From contig NC_035433.2 in the NCBI RefSeq assembly GCF_002127325.2, positions 142,010,760-142,074,759 on the forward strand: a stretch of DNA of 64,000 bases, written 5' to 3'. Shown one piece after another: positions 1-11,758 of this stretch. The notes under the pieces were generated by a model. That model had not been told where the DNA came from and did not search any database. It saw only the letters and a program-made list of their open reading frames with translations. The DNA is from Helianthus annuus. Taxonomy: Eukaryota > Streptophyta > Magnoliopsida > Asterales > Asteraceae. A program made the position numbers and the translations under genes. How positions within the stretch are numbered: position 1 is the stretch's first letter; each line of letters begins with the position of its first letter.

Positions 1-1414
1 TTAAATAGGCTTTTAGCTCATAAGTTATATGATCTATGATACATTCGATTCCTTCGAATGATTTTTATATATACTCAGAGTTTAACTAGCCTGATACTTA
101 TTAATTTGGCACACCCTTCCAGAGTGATGTCTTTGATGAACCTTATTTCTTAACAAGGACTTAGGAGGGTTGCTATTTTCATAACTCTTTGATTTTTCTG
201 CCAAAACCGGCAAGCTTACAGATGATCATGGATTTGCCTGATCTTATTCGTTGTTTCCAAGGCAACTATCAGACCGGATGATTGGACATACCAATCTTCT
301 ATTTAGCAATAGATAATTTAACATCCCATCTAAGCAAGGTCCCCAAAGGAGTAGCCTTGATACTTATACATCACTATTATAGAAATGCTTATCTTAAGGT
401 GAGATGGTTCTTCCAACCATTACTTAAAACTAATCTTAAGGGATAGTTAATTCTCTCAGTTAGTCGAACAATCGACGATCCTGGGCAGCTGATGGAAATT
501 CTCAATTGTTGCTTAATTTGGGTTGTGGTATTCAATGCATAAGCAGAATGAACCTTCTTTCTTAATTAACAATGCCGATTTCTTCAGGATATCGAGTTAG
601 GCTATATGAATCCTTTATTTTAAAACTTACTTAATCGGGGTTTCGATTCTTCCAATGATGGTACTAGCTACCTTGAAGGTTTCATAATAGAATAACCCGA
701 AATGGGATATAGATCTTAACTCTACTTGCCTCTCAAGAGGTGAACATGGTAATTCTTATAAGGGAGCTAATTATGACACATAAAGGTGTCAGAGATTTCC
801 GTACTCTCAGGCTTTGGCTCATCTATCGCTGTCGGTGTCAGATAAATGACACATTCCCTTTACCATTGCAAAGATGCCCTAAGTGGAGATACTTATAAGG
901 ACATTTTTATATAGGATATCTTCTTTGAATACTACTAGTCGACTTTAGTACAATATGACTATTGGGATATCTTCGGGGATCCCATGCATTAAACCTCCAT
1001 ACTGATCAGGCATGGAAGCAATCTATGGGACGCACTAGGATACGCAAATCCTCATATGGCACTCTTATCAAACATAGTTTGGCATTCGCAGACGATAGAA
1101 AACAATGAGAAAAATAATAAAATAAAATAAATAATATATATTGCCGTACTCTTTCTGGGGAAAAGTACTCCAGATTCTTATGAAAGGATTTTCTCCGAGG
1201 ATGCGAGAGAGGTCATTAAAGATTCCATTGGTAATTTATACCTCATATTTAATACATGGAGTCCTTATGAAGAGTTTTAAAAATCTGATATACTTATAGT
1301 TTACGAAGGATTTACTGGTATCCGAACCAAAATAAAACCCTTAGCATTTAAATTACTGATAAAACAACAAGGAATTGTACCTGATGTCATTATTTATGGG
1401 CCAGCTTAGGCACT
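1..1414 (-). mobile_element. Internal, leader-like retroelement DNA without ORF
   Basis: No coding sequence is seen. The stretch near 655-715 resembles 2266-2330 (shared words such as 'cttgaaggttt' and a following 'ata..atatcc/atagatc' block), so this looks like a further diverged copy of the gag leader. It belongs to the element that continues left of the window. Confidence 0.5.
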
Positions 1415-1984
1415 TTAGGCGCTTCCAATTTTTGGCTTTACTTCCTCCGCCGCATTTCCTTTGACATATTTAGGGCACGTAGTCTTGATGTGGCCTTTCT
1501 CATTACAGCCAAAACAAACTGCATTCTTCATGTCCTTACAGTCCAATGCTTTATGTCCCTTAGACTTGCAGATCCCACAAACCCTGGGCTGTGATTTGGA
1601 TCTTAGTTTGAGCCTGCATTTCCCATAATGGCGCTTCTTGCAGGTCTTACATACTGGTTTCTTGTCAGACTTTTGTTTGTTCTTTTTCTTAGAACTCTGA
1701 GAGTTATCTACCTCCCTTTTCCTTTTTAGTTCATCCTTTGCATCCGAGGCATGAACGAGATCCTCCTTAAGAGCAAGGAAATGTGGTCCTAGATAAAACT
1801 TGGACTGAGCAGCATGGGGCTCCTTTAACTTTTTCACAGCCTTCTTCACAGCTTTTCCAACGGCTGCGTCTATCATATTTTGAAGAACATCTTTGGAAAT
1901 TCTAAGGTTTACAATTTCAGCATCATTAGCATGTGTCGCGTCATCAATGGCGCGATTGACTGTTATCTTACCCGAGTTTGCCAT
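1415..1984 (-). CDS. Shortened gag-like ORF with three zinc knuckles
   Basis: The 189-residue ORF begins with a short N-terminal region rich in Lys/Ala (about residues 30-55) and ends with three Cys/His knuckles: CKTCKKRHYGKC, CGICKSKGHKALDC and [14 protein letters not shown]. The order and spacing match the nucleocapsid part of the gag ORFs at 2554-3732 and 40653-42968. The roughly 160-residue capsid region with the WW and NYCPQ motifs seen in those proteins is missing. It therefore looks like a gag with an internal deletion that kept its own start and RNA-binding tail. It follows the complete gag on the same strand after a leader-like spacer. Whether it is translated is unknown. Confidence 0.6.
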   Translation of the reverse strand: MANSGKITVNRAIDDATHANDAEIVNLRISKDVLQNMIDAAVGKAVKKAVKKLKEPHAAQSKFYLGPHFLALKEDLVHASDAKDELKRKREVDNSQSSKKKNKQKSDKKPVCKTCKKRHYGKCRLKLRSKSQPRVCGICKSKGHKALDCKDMKNAVCFGCNEKGHIKTTCPKYVKGNAAEEVKPKIGSA

Positions 1985-2553
1985 ACTCGATATTGGTTCC
2001 TAATACCAATAAAACAATTTCTTAGTTGAAATCCAACAACTGCTATTTTTCACTCTGATGGCCTTAATATATACTAACCATGGTGTCAATCACCTATACC
2101 GGCTATTATAGCACTAACATTCTTAATGAACGTTATTTAAGATATATTAATATTACTTAGCCTAGGTCGTAAAAGACCATCAATGGCATTAAAGGTTTGG
2201 ACCTAGTCCATTACTTTTCTGACAGAGAATCAAAACGTCACATCTGTCTTTATTATATTAAAGAATTTAGGTAGCTTGAAGGTTTGCCATAGGAATATCC
2301 GAAAAGAGTGATTCCTATTTAGATATAAAATATCCATCTAAGGTTTGTTGGAGCATTTTCTAAAGTATCATCGGCCAATTTCTACTTCGTATAAAATGAC
2401 CGAAGTCCTACTAAGACGGTGACAACAGTTCTCAACAGTGATCGTTCATTTTTGAATCACATGTGTCAGTATCAATTAAATTTCTGCATAAACTGCTTGA
2501 TAAGGAAAAGTACCTGCTATATAGTTATCCTTCCTAGCATTCATCCGGAAGAC
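1985..2553 (-). mobile_element. Second leader-like spacer between two gag modules
   Basis: Contains an 'accatggt..' block near 2078 similar to the blocks just upstream of the gag ORFs near 3815 and 43050, so it resembles a second copy of the gag leader. Its right end (about 2480-2553) still reads as the first codons after the gag stop, the remains of a protease region. Confidence 0.5.
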
Positions 2554-3732
2554 TCATGCATTTGTTTTTCCTGGCCTCTCAGGCTTCTTTATAAGCTTTG
2601 GGCAGTTGGTTTTGATGTGTCCTTCCTCGTTACAGTTGTAGCATGTGGCGTTCTTTAACCCCTTGCATTCTAAGGTTTTGTGGCCCTTGGTCTTGCAAAT
2701 TCCACACAATTTAGCGCGTGGGTCTATTCTACATTTTCCAAAATGCTGCTTTTTGCAGTTATTGCATTTGGGTCTGTTATCAGACTGACTCGAGTTCTTC
2801 CTAAACTCAGAATCTCTCCCACGCTCCGAGCTTCCCTTCTTCTTCTTGTTAGTTTGATGAGAGTTTTCCTCCTCTCTTTCTCTTCTTCTCTCGCCAGAAG
2901 CCTTAACAGACTTAATTCTGATTGCATCTAAGGTGAGAGATAAGGATAAGTCCACCGCGGACCTATATGTGGTTGGCCTAGATGCTTTAACATTTCCTTT
3001 TATCTCTGGTGCTAGGCCTCCAATGAAACGCGCTATGCGTTTAGGTTCAGGGGTGACTAAATAAGGAACTAGGCGGGACATAGTGTTGAAACTTGTCACA
3101 TATGCCGGACAATTCAAATCTTCCATGACCAAAGTCAAGAAGTCTGATTCTATCTTTTCTACTTCATGCTGAGGGCAATAGTTTTCCTTGACTAAAGCAA
3201 CAAATTGTCCCCAAGATAAGTTGTAGAGTAGAACTTTCCCCGTGGCTTGGAGCAATGATCTCCACCATGCCAACGCTTCTCCTTTAAATGATTGTGAAAC
3301 AAATTTCACAACATCTTGCTTCGCACAACCGCTGATGTCAACAACGACGTCCATCTCATCGAGCCATGTCATGCAATCGATGGCCCCATTTTCTCCTGTA
3401 AAGTCTCTAGGCTTGCAGGAGACAAAATATTTATATGAACAGGTCTTAACTGGTGCCTCTTGATGAAACACAACTTGTTTAGACGGAATACTCCTTTGAT
3501 TTGACAAGTCATGATCATCGTCCTTCCTTGACTCATGCGTTTCAGGAGGGGGCTTACTACGAGCCATAGATAGAGTCTTGGAGTGGGTATCATTTGATTC
3601 ATCATTCTGCCGATCGAGAGCTCGAGTAACAGCATAATCTATTATTGCCTGCAGTTCTGCTTCAGTTACATTAATTCCGGCAGTATCATTGCTCTCCTTC
3701 AAACGACTGCTAACTTCATCTAATCCAGCCAT
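2554..3732 (-). CDS. gag: Retrotransposon Gag polyprotein (complete, gag-only)
   Basis: The 392-residue Gag has an N-terminal helix-rich segment, a retrotrans_gag capsid region (about residues 95-260, with FTGENGAIDC, ALAWWRSL and NYCPQHEVE), a Lys/Arg/Glu-rich linker and three zinc knuckles (CNNCKKQHFGKC, CGICKTKGHKTLEC, CYNCNEEGHIKTNC). Known Gag proteins of this class form the virus-like particle and package the RNA. Compared with the gag-pol ORF at 40653-42968, the frame stops with TGA just after the last knuckle. The next codons still resemble the protease-proximal region for about 25 residues before a second stop, so pol was lost by a nonsense change plus deletion. Confidence 0.85.
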   Translation of the reverse strand: MAGLDEVSSRLKESNDTAGINVTEAELQAIIDYAVTRALDRQNDESNDTHSKTLSMARSKPPPETHESRKDDDHDLSNQRSIPSKQVVFHQEAPVKTCSYKYFVSCKPRDFTGENGAIDCMTWLDEMDVVVDISGCAKQDVVKFVSQSFKGEALAWWRSLLQATGKVLLYNLSWGQFVALVKENYCPQHEVEKIESDFLTLVMEDLNCPAYVTSFNTMSRLVPYLVTPEPKRIARFIGGLAPEIKGNVKASRPTTYRSAVDLSLSLTLDAIRIKSVKASGERRREREEENSHQTNKKKKGSSERGRDSEFRKNSSQSDNRPKCNNCKKQHFGKCRIDPRAKLCGICKTKGHKTLECKGLKNATCYNCNEEGHIKTNCPKLIKKPERPGKTNA

Positions 3733-4567
3733 GTAGCTTGATTGCTACATAATTATTAACAATGATTTATTCAGAGATTGTTATGGAATCATCATCTTTG
3801 ACGATTTATCAACCATGGTAATATAAACCATATTGGTTAACTTGTTAGTTATATTTAATTAGTATTATAATTTATCCTAGTTATAAAACATTTAGGATAT
3901 TAAAGTGGCGCATAAGGCCTAGTCACAAGGACAGTTCTAAATTTTTTTGTAAGCCATGATTTCAGAGAATTGAGGCATTTAAGGTTCGAATCACGTTCAT
4001 TACCTTCTATTGACAGGGAGTTGTAGACTTCAACTGTCTTTTGTCCTTTAGGACAATAGGCATAGCCCGTGGGCGTTCCCCTTCTGAGGGATGGTTATAA
4101 TATGATCATCTTCTCAGATGTTATTAGTCGAGATCGTATGGATCCTACCGACTATTATGCTTGGACCTGGTCCAACACTCTTAGACAGGAGGTCAAGACC
4201 ACCACTGTCGTTGTCTTATCGGACAACCAGTTTAGCCCGGAGGCACTTCATCACTATCGGATGTTTATAATGTGATCATCTTATAGGATGACACAAGCCT
4301 TGATTTCTAAATCACTAGGCTAGATAAGAAGATTGGAAGAATCCAATATAAGGATGACTGTTGTGATTTATCGAATCACATTTGTCAGGAGTGCTAACAC
4401 GTTCTTAGGCGTTAACAAGGATCTGAATCCCTTAGGTAGGTTTCACCATCTTGGCCGCGTAGGCTAGATTTCACCTTTAAGATTCTTTTTAAAAATGCCT
4501 ACTGGCAGGGAAGGAAGGATATTTATTTTATTCAGGATTTTATCATAAATCCTAATTTATAAGTTAA

Positions 4568-4866
4568 TAATAGCACAAATGGCCTAGTCGCGTAGACAAG
4601 TTAATTTATAAACCATGATCGTCTGGGATCGAGGCATTTAGTAATAGCACAAAAGGCTTAGTCACGCGGACAAGTTTAATTTATAAGCCATGATCGTCTG
4701 GGATCAAGGCATTTAGTAATAGCACAAAAGGCTTAGTCACGCGGACAAGTTTAATTTATAAGCCATAATCGTCTGGGATCAAGGCATTTAGTAATAGCAC
4801 AAAAGGCTTAGTCACGCGGACAAGTTTAATTTATAAGCCATAATCGTCTGGGATCAAGGCATTTAG
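4568..4866. repeat. Four tandem copies of a 74-75 bp leader unit
   Basis: Each unit starts with aatagcacaaa(t/a)ggc and ends with gggatc(g/a)aggcatttag; starts are near 4568, 4643, 4718 and 4793. The first copy is the most diverged and the last three are nearly identical, which suggests recent expansion from the right. Confidence 0.9.
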
Positions 4867-4948
4867 GTGTGAATCAAAGTTCATTACCTTTTCTTGACAG
4901 GGAGTCATAGACCACCACTGCCTTCTGTCTTATATGACAATTAGTATG

Positions 4949-5090
4949 GCCCGTAGGCGCTACATCACTATTGGATGTTTAATAAGTTTGGCCCGCAGGC
5001 ACTACATCACTAATGGATGTTTAATAAGTTTGGCCCGTAGGCACTACATCATTAATGGATGTTTTAAATAAGTTTGGCCCGTAGGCATTA
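4949..5090. repeat. About 3.3 copies of a ~41 bp leader repeat (ggcccgtaggc unit)
   Basis: The unit reads ggcccgtaggcactacatc, then actaatggatgttt, then a short AT spacer. The same unit recurs 2.3 times at 11316-11415 and eight times at 43293-43630 in the related chromovirus leader. Confidence 0.85.
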
Positions 5091-5420
5091 AAAGATAATT
5101 ATGTCCTTATAAGGACTAATAAGGAAAACGATTTTCAGTAAAAGGAGTTTCTTCTTCATCTTATTTCTGAATGCTTTCTCCTTGGATGTTCGTCCCATTT
5201 TAGCCGCGGTACTAGACTCAGCATCTCGGGCTCCGGTGTGGAGAACTCCTATTACGGCTTCTTCGCTTGGCGACGTATCCAATAAAAATAATCGGAAGCA
5301 GTAAATTCCAGATTAGAATCGGGAGTATTCCTATGTTAAGTCTAGACTCAGAAGATTTAGGAATGTGCAATTGTGTCATTGAGATTAAACACAAAAGCTA
5401 GTGTTTAATTCACTCAATGT

Positions 5421-5434
5421 TGGCTCTGATACCA
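5421..5434 (-). promoter_or_regulatory. Primer-binding site, initiator tRNA-Met
   Basis: Minus strand reads TGGTATCAGAGCCA three bases after the LTR end at 5438. This is the usual plant retroelement site complementary to the 3' end of initiator tRNA-Met; it fixes the orientation and the LTR boundary. Confidence 0.9.
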
Positions 5435-5437
5435 ACA

Positions 5438-8400
5438 TGTCACACCCCAATTTTCCACGTGTCACCGGTGGGCCCGGTGGGGAGTATAGTGACGTAGTTG
5501 GCCTCATCATAGACAAACAACACAATATATAAATGCACAGCGGAAGCAAAAGATAAATATATTACATTCCGAATATAAGTAATGTCAAAGTATTACAACG
5601 GAAGGTAAAAGATCCACAGGCGGATCAATCAAAGAAAACTGTTCAATAGACTTAAGGCATCTAGAACTTGCAAGATTCCTTAGTGACGCCCTGAGCTCCC
5701 AGCCAATTACGCATAGCACCTGTCACTTAACCTTTTGGAAAATACGTCAGTTTACACTGGTAAATACAATTAACTGACTCATTTTGGAAAAAGAGTTTGA
5801 AAAGTGATTCGAGTGCAAACGGCACAAAATATCTTGACACATTGATTAAAATGCACAGAGGCAAAATTAATCTTTATACTTGGGACAATTTTATTAATAA
5901 AAATCTTGTATCCGATTTACATGGTTGTCCAACATTTAGGGCCGGTGATTATACAATACAAGCCGGACAAGATTAATCGACACACCACAAATATAATCTC
6001 ACAAGAAGATAGTCTCACGAGTGAGTATACGTTATACATATGCAACAGGAGGTGTTCTGCCTACACCTTGTGCTTACGTCGTGGCCATTCACTTTTTAAA
6101 ATGAGCCAAGGATATCCAGGACACGGTCATTAACCCCCAATGTTATTTGTTATCAATCAACACAGATTAAAACGGGATTATGCAATTTAATCATCTCCGA
6201 TTAAACAGTTTCTACACCCGACCAAGCGGTATTTTTATAATACCGTATCCCAAGCCCGTATAATGGAAAATAAGTTAAAAGTATTTACCTGAGCTAGCTC
6301 CTGTCTTAAATAGCAAGAATAATAACTCAGCCGTATTCCTAAGTAAGCGTAGGTACAATTTACCGGAAAGCTCTAGTCTGGAACGATGGTATAAATAACC
6401 AATTTAGAATACTAACGGGTCTTTAATTAAGCCTAATCTTTGACCGGTTAGTTTTAAGGATGATACGGTTAAACGCACGATTAAGCGAAAGACCGGATGG
6501 AATGTGATTTAGACCCGACAAGCTTGAATACTTGTATAATATGGGTATACTAAATACATCCTGGATTTTGAGATAAAAATGATAACGTTTGACCCGTTTC
6601 GGTCAATTTACGCAAACTAGTTACGTAACCCGAACCGAACGCAAAAAGGGCGTTACGGGTAGCCAAACAAGTCAAATGCAAGTTCCCTGAGATAATTATG
6701 CCTTAAATATGACATAATATTAGTAAGTTATGTTCTATATTGCCCGGAATAATTTTAAACTCAATTTATGCCTTATAAGGGCATTTTGGTCATTCAAAAG
6801 ATTATAAAAGAGTCATATTAGAAATCTGAGTTTCGGGTCTGGTTTATACAGTAAATATACTTCATTTAACATATTATAACAGTAGGGTATGACCCATATA
6901 CCAAAATTGTCATTTAAAATCAAACTATGCACCGCAGGGGTATTTTAGTAATTTCACAAGGGCTAAAAATGCCAAAACTGGAAATCTGAGTTCATATACT
7001 TATACTTACTGTTATTATATGAAAATATACTAATTACATCAGTAGGTGTAAGTCTTATATGTTTAAAACGAGTATAACGCTTACTATGCGCTTAACACGC
7101 TAAAAATGCGATTTAAGGGCGTTTTCGGGTTTTCAAAGAAAAGCTGAGATTTTTATATTTCCAGAATACTTAAAATACTTTATCCAACAATTAAAAACAG
7201 TAGGAAAAAGTTTCGGGTCAAAAGAATGTATAAAACTCATTTTATGGCTTAAACGGTCAAAACCGACATAACCCGAAATAACTAAGCGATCTAAGATCCG
7301 TTCAGCCAAAAATTAATTAAAAATCATCAAAAATCCCAAAATATTATAATACATCAGTTGGTAAAAAGTTTTATACCAAAACGTGGCCAGAAATAGGTCA
7401 TATGCGAAAAGGGCCGTTTATGTAACTTTATAATGTAGTTTTACGCTAATGGCCATAACTCACAATCTGGACCACCAACTGATCCGAAATTTTCGGTGCA
7501 AGTTTATATATTAGAAATAAAGATTTCTACTCTTTCACTCTTCCAAAAATCACGTTTTATATCAAAAAGGGCAAAATAGTCAACTTTATGCATAAATCGG
7601 AAACATGCATTCGAATCGGCTAAGCATAGACTCAATCAACAAAAATTCCAGAAAATTTTACCAAAATAAAAATGGTCAAAAATACTCTCCAATACAGATC
7701 TCAAACATGCATGTACGAATCCGAATCGATAGTCTACGAAATAGTCGTTTTATAAGACTTTCGGTTCCGATTCGTATTTATACTATAGATTGTCGAGTTG
7801 ATGATGATAAAACTCATTCTTATATGTATTACAAGTTATTTATGATGATCAAACAGATTGCATGTCTATTATATTAACATTCAAGCTTATTTTCGCAAAA
7901 ATCACTTCTGTTGACTTTTTAGAATCACGTTTGCCTCGACAATTAACATGCATTTAGTGGGAATCAGATAATACCCTTTTGAGGGTTTGCTCCCCACATA
8001 ATTACCAACATATTTGTGGTTTTAATTCGAGAAATGACTGAGAGAAATTCGTTTAATCAGAAAGTCAAAGCGTAAGAACAACCAGTTTGACTTTTTCTAA
8101 TAATCTATGAAAGAACGAATTAAAGATTGAATTGGAAGCTTACAAAGGTCCTATAGATGCTTAGTTACTACTAGGAATCGGCCTTGATGTTCAGAAATGC
8201 TCCAGGAAGTTGTCTTGAGAGTTTTACAAGTTGGATGTTCTTGATCACAATGTATGAGCTCAAAGAAATGAGCTTTTGATCTTGTTTTATGGATGAAATC
8301 AGAGGTTATAGAGAGCTTACTATTGTCCTAGGCATGCAAGGGATTTAATTGGTGCAAAAGGAGGTGTTGCAAGCTGTTATACACTCACCAAACTGACCCA

Positions 8401-9086
8401 AAGTGCAAAATTCGCATTTTTCTGTTACTGGGGGTCTCACGCGGCCCGCTTGGGGGTGCCAGGCGGGCCGCCTGGCTTTGTCTGATCCCCAAAACTTTGT
8501 TAAATGTTGCAGTTTGGTCCCTGCACTTTGGTTACGAGGTTTTGGCAACTTTTCTTGACTCGTAAACCCCCAAACTTGGTTTTTAAGAACCTTAGGACAT
8601 TTACCAACATGGTAATGTCCTCGGATAACTTTGCGCTCAACCGAAAAGCCATGAAATTCGACGTTGACGCTTTTAGTCCCTTAAGTACGGTTTTGGCCAT
8701 AACTTTCTCATACGTTGACGAAACTTCATGAAATTTTTACCACATATTCTAGTGAGTATATTTTAGCTTTACAAAGCTTCGGGTCTGCCAAAAGTTCACT
8801 CAGAGGTATCAATTGAACATGTTGACACTTTTGGCCCCTATAGTTTACAATACTTCACTTTTGTGCAATTTCCGCGTCGTATGACCCATGAACCATCCGT
8901 TTAAGGTTATAAACATTATGTTGGGTTATCTTAGAGTCTATTTATCCATTATTGACACTTTGGACCCTTACGTTCCATAGTTTTCACTGTTTGTCACTTT
9001 TAGTCCCTATAAAGTATGTTTTCACATACCGGAACCTTATGACACGTGTCAAGACATTATTGGACGAAATTTTTCGAGGTGTTACA
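5438..9086 (-). repeat. LTR (inner copy, 3649 bp)
   Basis: Minus strand starts TGTAACACCTCG and ends GGGGTGTGACA, so it has TG..CA ends. The primer site at 5421-5434 follows directly. At its outer side (9087) it abuts the middle of a gag reading frame rather than host DNA. Compared with the LTR at 11759-15402, both ends are nearly identical while the centre (about 6400-8500) is clearly diverged. Confidence 0.9.
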
Positions 9087-10244
9087 CCTCTCAGGCTTCT
9101 TTATAAGCTTTGGGCAGTTGGTTTTGATGTGCCCTTCCTCGTTACAGTTGTAGCATGTGGCGTTCTTTAACCCCTTGCAATCTAAGGTTTTGTGGCCTTT
9201 GGTCTTGCAAATTCCACACAATTTAGCGCGTGGGTCTATTGTACATTTTCCAAAATGCTGCTTTTTGCAGTTATTGCATTTGGGTCTGTTATCAGGCTGA
9301 CTCGAGTTCTTCCTAAACTCGGAATCTTTCCCACGCTCTGAGCTTCCCTTCTTCTTCTTGTTAGTTTGATGAGAGTTTTCCTCCTCTCTTTCTCTTCTTC
9401 TCTCGCCAGAAGCCTTAACAGACTTAATTCTGATTGCATCTAAGGTGAGAGATAAGGATAAGTCCACCGCGGACCTATATGTGGTTGGCCTAGATGCTTT
9501 AACATTCCCTTTTATCTCTGGTGCTAGGCCTCCAATGAAACGCGCTATGCGTTTAGGTTCAGGGGTGACTAGATAAGGAACTAGGCGGGACATAGTGTTG
9601 AAACTTGTCACATATGCCGGACAATTCAAATTTTCCATGACCAAAGTCAAGAAGTCTGATTCTATCTTTTCTACTTCATGCTGAGGGCAGTAGTTTTCCT
9701 TGACTAAAGCAACAAATTGACTCCAAGATAAGTTGTAGAGTAGAACTTTCCCCGTGGCTTGGAGCAATGATCTCCACCATGCCAACGCTTCTCCTTTAAA
9801 TGATTGTGAAACAAATTTCACAACATCTTGCTCCGCACAACCGCTGATGTCAACAACGGCGTCCATCTCATCGAGCCATGTCATGCAATCGATGGCTCCA
9901 TTTTCTCCTGTAAAGTCTCTGGGCTTGCAAGAGATAAAATATTTATATGAACAGGTCTTAACTGGTGCCTCTTGATGAAACACAACTTGTCTAGACGGAA
10001 TACTCCTTTGATTTGACAAGTCATGATCATCGTCCCCCCTTGACTCGTATGTTTTAGGAGGGGGCTTACTACGAGCCATAGATAGAGTCTTGGAGTGGGT
10101 ATCATTTGATTCATCATTCTGTCGATCAAGAGCTCGAGTAACAGCATAATCTATTATTGCCTGCAGTTCTGCTCCAGTTACATTAATTCCGGTAGTATCA
10201 TTGCTCTCCTTCAAACGACTGTTAACTTCATCTAATCCAGCCAT
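9057..10244 (-). pseudogene. gag: Truncated gag fused in frame to LTR
   Basis: This near-identical copy of the gag at 2554-3732 has the same capsid region and three knuckles. At 9087, just after the codons for KKPER, the frame runs straight into the LTR starting TGTAACACC and ends after nine more codons. The gag sequence beyond that point, present in the other copy, is absent. The break falls exactly on the LTR edge, which suggests it arose during reverse transcription or by LTR recombination, not by random deletion. The purine-rich run GAAGCCTGAGAGG at the break might have acted as a substitute polypurine tract (inference). Confidence 0.8.
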
Positions 10245-11087
10245 GTAGCTTGATTGCTACATAATTATTAACAATGATTTATTCAGAGATTATTATGGAA
10301 TCATCATCTTTGACGATTTATCAACCATGGTAATATAAACCATATTGGTTAACTTGTTAGTTATATTTAATTAGTATTTTCCATTATAATTTATCCTAGT
10401 TATAAAACATTAAGGATATTAAAGTGGCGCATAAGGCCTAGTCACAAGGACAGTTCTAAATTTTGGTAAGCCATGATTTCAGAGAATCGAGGCATTTAAG
10501 GTTCGAATCACGTTCATTACCTTCTCTTGACAGGGAGTTGTAGAATTCAACTGTCTTTTGTCCTTTAGGACAATAGGCATAGCCCGTGGGCGTTCCCCTT
10601 CTGAGGGATGGTTATAATATGATCATCTTCTCAGATGTTATTAGTCGAGATCGTATGGATCCTACCGACTATTATGCTTGGACCTGGTCCAACACTTTTA
10701 GACAGGAGGTCAAGACCACCACTGTCGTTGTCTTATCGGACAACCAGTTTAGCCCGGAGGCACTTCATCACTATCGGATGTTTATAATGTGATCATCTTA
10801 TAGGATGACACAAGCCATGATTTCTAAATCACTAGGCTAGATAAGAAAATTGGAAGAATCCAATATAAGTTTGATTGTTGTGATTTATCGAATCACATTT
10901 GTCAGGAGTGCTAACACATTCTTAGGCGTTAACAAGGATCTGAATCCCTTGGGTAGGTTTCACCATCTTGGCTGCGTAGGCTAGATTTCACCTTTAAGAT
11001 TCTTTTTAAAAAATGCCCACTGGCAGGGAAGGAAGGATATTTATTTTATTCAGGATTTTATCATAAATCCTAATTTATAAGTTAATA

Positions 11088-11236
11088 ATAGCACAAATGG
11101 CCTAGTCGCGTAGACAAGTTTAATTTATAAGCCATGATCGTCTGGGATCGAGGCATTTAGTAATAGCACAAAAGGCTTAGTCACGTGGACAAGTTTAATT
11201 TATAAGCCATGATCGTCTGGGATCGAGGCATTTAGG
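11088..11236. repeat. Two tandem copies of the 74-75 bp leader unit
   Basis: Same unit as at 4568-4866 but only two copies, so the copy number differs by two between otherwise almost identical leaders. Confidence 0.85.
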
Positions 11237-11741
11237 TGTGAATCAAAGTTCATTACCTTTTCTTGACAAGGAGTCATAGACCACCACTGCCTTTTGTCTT
11301 ATATGACAATTAGTATGGCCCGTAGGCGCTACATCACTATTGGATGTTTAATAAGTTTGGCCCGTAGGCACTACATCACTAATGGATGTTTTAAATAAGT
11401 TTGGCCCGTAGGCATTAAAAGATAATTATGTCCTTATAAGGACTAATAAGGAAAACGATTTTCAGTAAAAGGAGTTTCTTCTTCATCTTATTTCTGAATG
11501 CTTTCTCCTTGGATGTTCGTTCCATTTTAGCCGCGGTACGAGACTCAGCATCTCGGGCTCCGGTGTGGAGAACTCCTATTACGGCTTCTTCGCTTGGCGA
11601 CGTATCCAATATAAAAATAATCGGAAGCAGTAAATTCCATATTAGAATCGGGAGTATTCCTATGTTAAGTCTAGACTCAAGTATGTGCAATTGTGTCACT
11701 GAGATTAAACACATTAGGATAGTGTTTAATTCACTCAATGT

Positions 11742-11755
11742 TGGCTCTGATACCA
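11742..11755 (-). promoter_or_regulatory. Primer-binding site, initiator tRNA-Met
   Basis: Minus strand TGGTATCAGAGCCA, three bases from the LTR edge at 11759, as in the inner copy. Confidence 0.9.
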
Positions 11756-11758
11756 ACC

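Larger units (their letters stand above)
3733..5437 (-). mobile_element. 5' leader of gag element with tandem repeats
   Basis: Untranslated leader between primer-binding site and gag. It holds two tandem-repeat blocks (annotated separately) and no supported ORF. It is almost the same as 10245-11758, except that the 74-75 bp block has four copies here and two there. Confidence 0.75.
10245..11758 (-). mobile_element. 5' leader of the outer gag copy
   Basis: Near copy of 3733-5437 with two units of the 74-75 bp repeat (11088-11232) and about 2.3 units of the ~41 bp repeat (11316-11415). No supported ORF. Confidence 0.75.

Noticed and set aside
4568..5090. Regular repeats that might be taken for a CRISPR array
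   Set aside because: The units are head-to-tail without unique spacers, lie in a retroelement leader, and the DNA is eukaryotic.
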